Assembly: GCA_007132635.1 (NCBI GenBank)
Contig: SLOG01000441.1
Location: 1-5,950, forward strand
DNA: 5,950 bases
From: Limnochordia bacterium
GTDB taxonomy: Bacteria > Bacillota > Limnochordia > Darwinibacteriales > SLO01
Reading direction: 5' to 3'
Shown piece by piece: positions 5,125-5,950 of this stretch; within the stretch, counting starts at the first letter, position 1; each line of letters opens with the position of its first letter. A program made the position numbers and the translations under genes. The notes beneath the pieces are model-generated. The model saw only the letters and a program-made list of their open reading frames with translations, searched no databases and had not been told where the DNA came from.

Positions 5125-5887
5125 TCGCTGTGTCCTTTCCATAGGAGAACCCGGAGCCAAGCTTACTGAGAAACTGGCGAGTCCGCTCGGTCTTGGGCTG
5201 CAGAAATAACTGCTCAGGAGTACCTGTTTCAGCGATGACTCCTTCATCCATAAAGACGATCTTATCTGCCGCTTGGCGGGCAAACCCGATCTCATGACTG
5301 ACGACAATCATGGTCATTCCCGCCTCGGCCAAAGACTTCATAACAGAAAGCACTTCCTCAACCAACTCAGGATCCAGAGCGGACGTCGGTTCGTCGAACA
5401 ACATGATCTTTGGGTCCATAGCCAAGGCGCGAGCAATGGCTACTCGCTGCTTCTGCCCACCGGAAAGCTCAGCCGGATACTGCGTTTGAAACTTAAGCAT
5501 ACCTACCCTTTCGAGTTCATGCGATGCCTTAGCGCGAGCTTCCTTCCAAGGCAGCCGTTTGACTCTGCGAAGTCCTACCATGACATTATCATACGCTGTC
5601 ATGTGGTTAAACAAATTGAAATCCTGAAAAACCATGCCAATCTGTTGACGCACGTGGTTAAGGTTTGTCACTTTTGGATCAATACGTTGGTTCTCCAAAT
5701 AGATGTCGCCGCCATCAAAGGGTGTCAAATAGTTGATGCACCGGAGTAGCGTACTCTTGCCTGTACCACTGGGACCAATGATGACGACGACCTCATTTTT
5801 CCTGACTTCCAAGGAGACTCCCCGCAGGACCTCGGCAGAGCCATAGCGTTTTTGCAGGTTATTGATTCTAACAATCACGTCATTCAT
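5117..5887 (-). CDS. Polar amino-acid ABC transporter ATP-binding protein (GlnQ/HisP type)
   Basis: A 256-residue nucleotide-binding subunit with all core motifs: Walker A GPSGTGKST (38-46), Q-loop MVFQDFNLF (85-93, Gln 88), signature LSGGQKQ (141-147), Walker B IMLFDE (161-166), D-loop SALD (169-172) and H-loop His 198 in VSHEIGFA. FQDFNLFNHMTAYDNV and the SHEIGFAR segment are typical of the polar amino-acid uptake family. It hydrolyses ATP to drive import through the adjacent permease, whose gene overlaps its last 8 nt (translational coupling). The start is ATG 5887 with GAGGTGA six nt upstream on the minus strand. The operon promoter and the periplasmic binding protein are not in the window and probably lie to the right. 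The closest named relatives are GlnQ, HisP and ArtP; the exact substrate is unknown. Confidence 0.95.
   Translation of the reverse strand: MNDVIVRINNLQKRYGSAEVLRGVSLEVRKNEVVVIIGPSGTGKSTLLRCINYLTPFDGGDIYLENQRIDPKVTNLNHVRQQIGMVFQDFNLFNHMTAYDNVMVGLRRVKRLPWKEARAKASHELERVGMLKFQTQYPAELSGGQKQRVAIARALAMDPKIMLFDEPTSALDPELVEEVLSVMKSLAEAGMTMIVVSHEIGFARQAADKIVFMDEGVIAETGTPEQLFLQPKTERTRQFLSKLGSGFSYGKDTANE
5133..5137 (-). promoter_or_regulatory. Shine-Dalgarno of the ABC permease inside the ATPase gene
   Basis: AAGGA on the minus strand, 8 nt before ATG 5124. It supports the short 225-residue permease and coupling to the ATPase through the ATGAGTGA overlap. Confidence 0.65.
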
Positions 5888-5925
5888 CTCGTGTCACCTC
5901 AGATGTCCAGATCCCTGTCGGCTGC

Positions 5926-5950
5926 AAGGCTGTCTGCCTTCTAGAAGGCA
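5926..5950 (-). other. Overlapping alternative hairpins upstream of the ABC ATPase gene
   Basis: TGCCTTCTAGAAGGCA (5935-5950) is a perfect 16-bp palindrome that can fold as a 6-bp stem with loop CTAG. The same GCCTT (5936-5940) can instead pair with AAGGC at 5926-5930 across a 5-nt loop. The window ends at the palindrome, so it may extend further. No T tract follows on the minus strand, so it is not a classical terminator. It sits about 40-65 nt before the ATPase start, where an intercistronic stem-loop after a binding-protein gene would be expected. Confidence 0.4.

Noticed and set aside
5125..5307. N-terminal extension of the ABC permease to 5307
   Set aside because: Lies entirely within the ATPase gene, encodes a polar stretch unlike permeases, and the ATG at 5124 has its own ribosome site and stop-start overlap.

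Overview
This is a bacterial chromosomal segment of moderate-to-high GC content. It carries five recognisable protein genes and one partial gene, in three blocks. The phylum cannot be fixed from the sequence. The combination of a PilB/PilT-type pilus operon, a cyclic-di-GMP riboswitch and an uncharacterised URO-D-fold protein suggests a free-living, often uncultured lineage (for example Deltaproteobacteria, Planctomycetes/Lentisphaerae or Armatimonadetes). That placement is inference.

Left block (1-2186, minus strand): the start of a type IV pilus motor operon. pilB encodes the extension ATPase. pilT, the retraction ATPase, overlaps its end, starts at TTG and runs off the left edge. Upstream of pilB is a long non-coding leader whose first part (about 2186 down to 2097) matches the GEMM-I (cyclic-di-GMP-I) riboswitch aptamer. 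A strong intrinsic-terminator hairpin with a U tract (2078 down to 2051) follows, as in a transcription-attenuating expression platform. PilB itself begins with a tandem 24-residue MshEN motif, a known c-di-GMP-binding module. The same second messenger therefore appears to act on both the pilB transcript and the PilB protein.

Middle block (2293-4388): a plus-strand gene for a URO-D-fold protein, with an extended -10 promoter overlapped by a perfect inverted repeat (probable operator). It converges on a minus-strand gene for a small flavodoxin-fold NAD(P)H:FMN-reductase-like protein with a four-cysteine cluster. The two coding regions overlap tail to tail by 32 bp. The flavoprotein gene has its own near-consensus sigma-70 promoter (TTGACA-17-TATACT), again overlapped by an inverted repeat, and a leader of about 160 nt.

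Right block (4447-5950, minus strand): the ATPase and permease of a polar amino-acid ABC importer, translationally coupled by an 8-nt ATGAGTGA overlap. The substrate-binding protein is not in the window and may lie beyond the right edge, where a short stretch can fold into either of two mutually exclusive hairpins.

The most noteworthy element is the c-di-GMP riboswitch/terminator in front of a PilB that carries its own c-di-GMP receptor domain.
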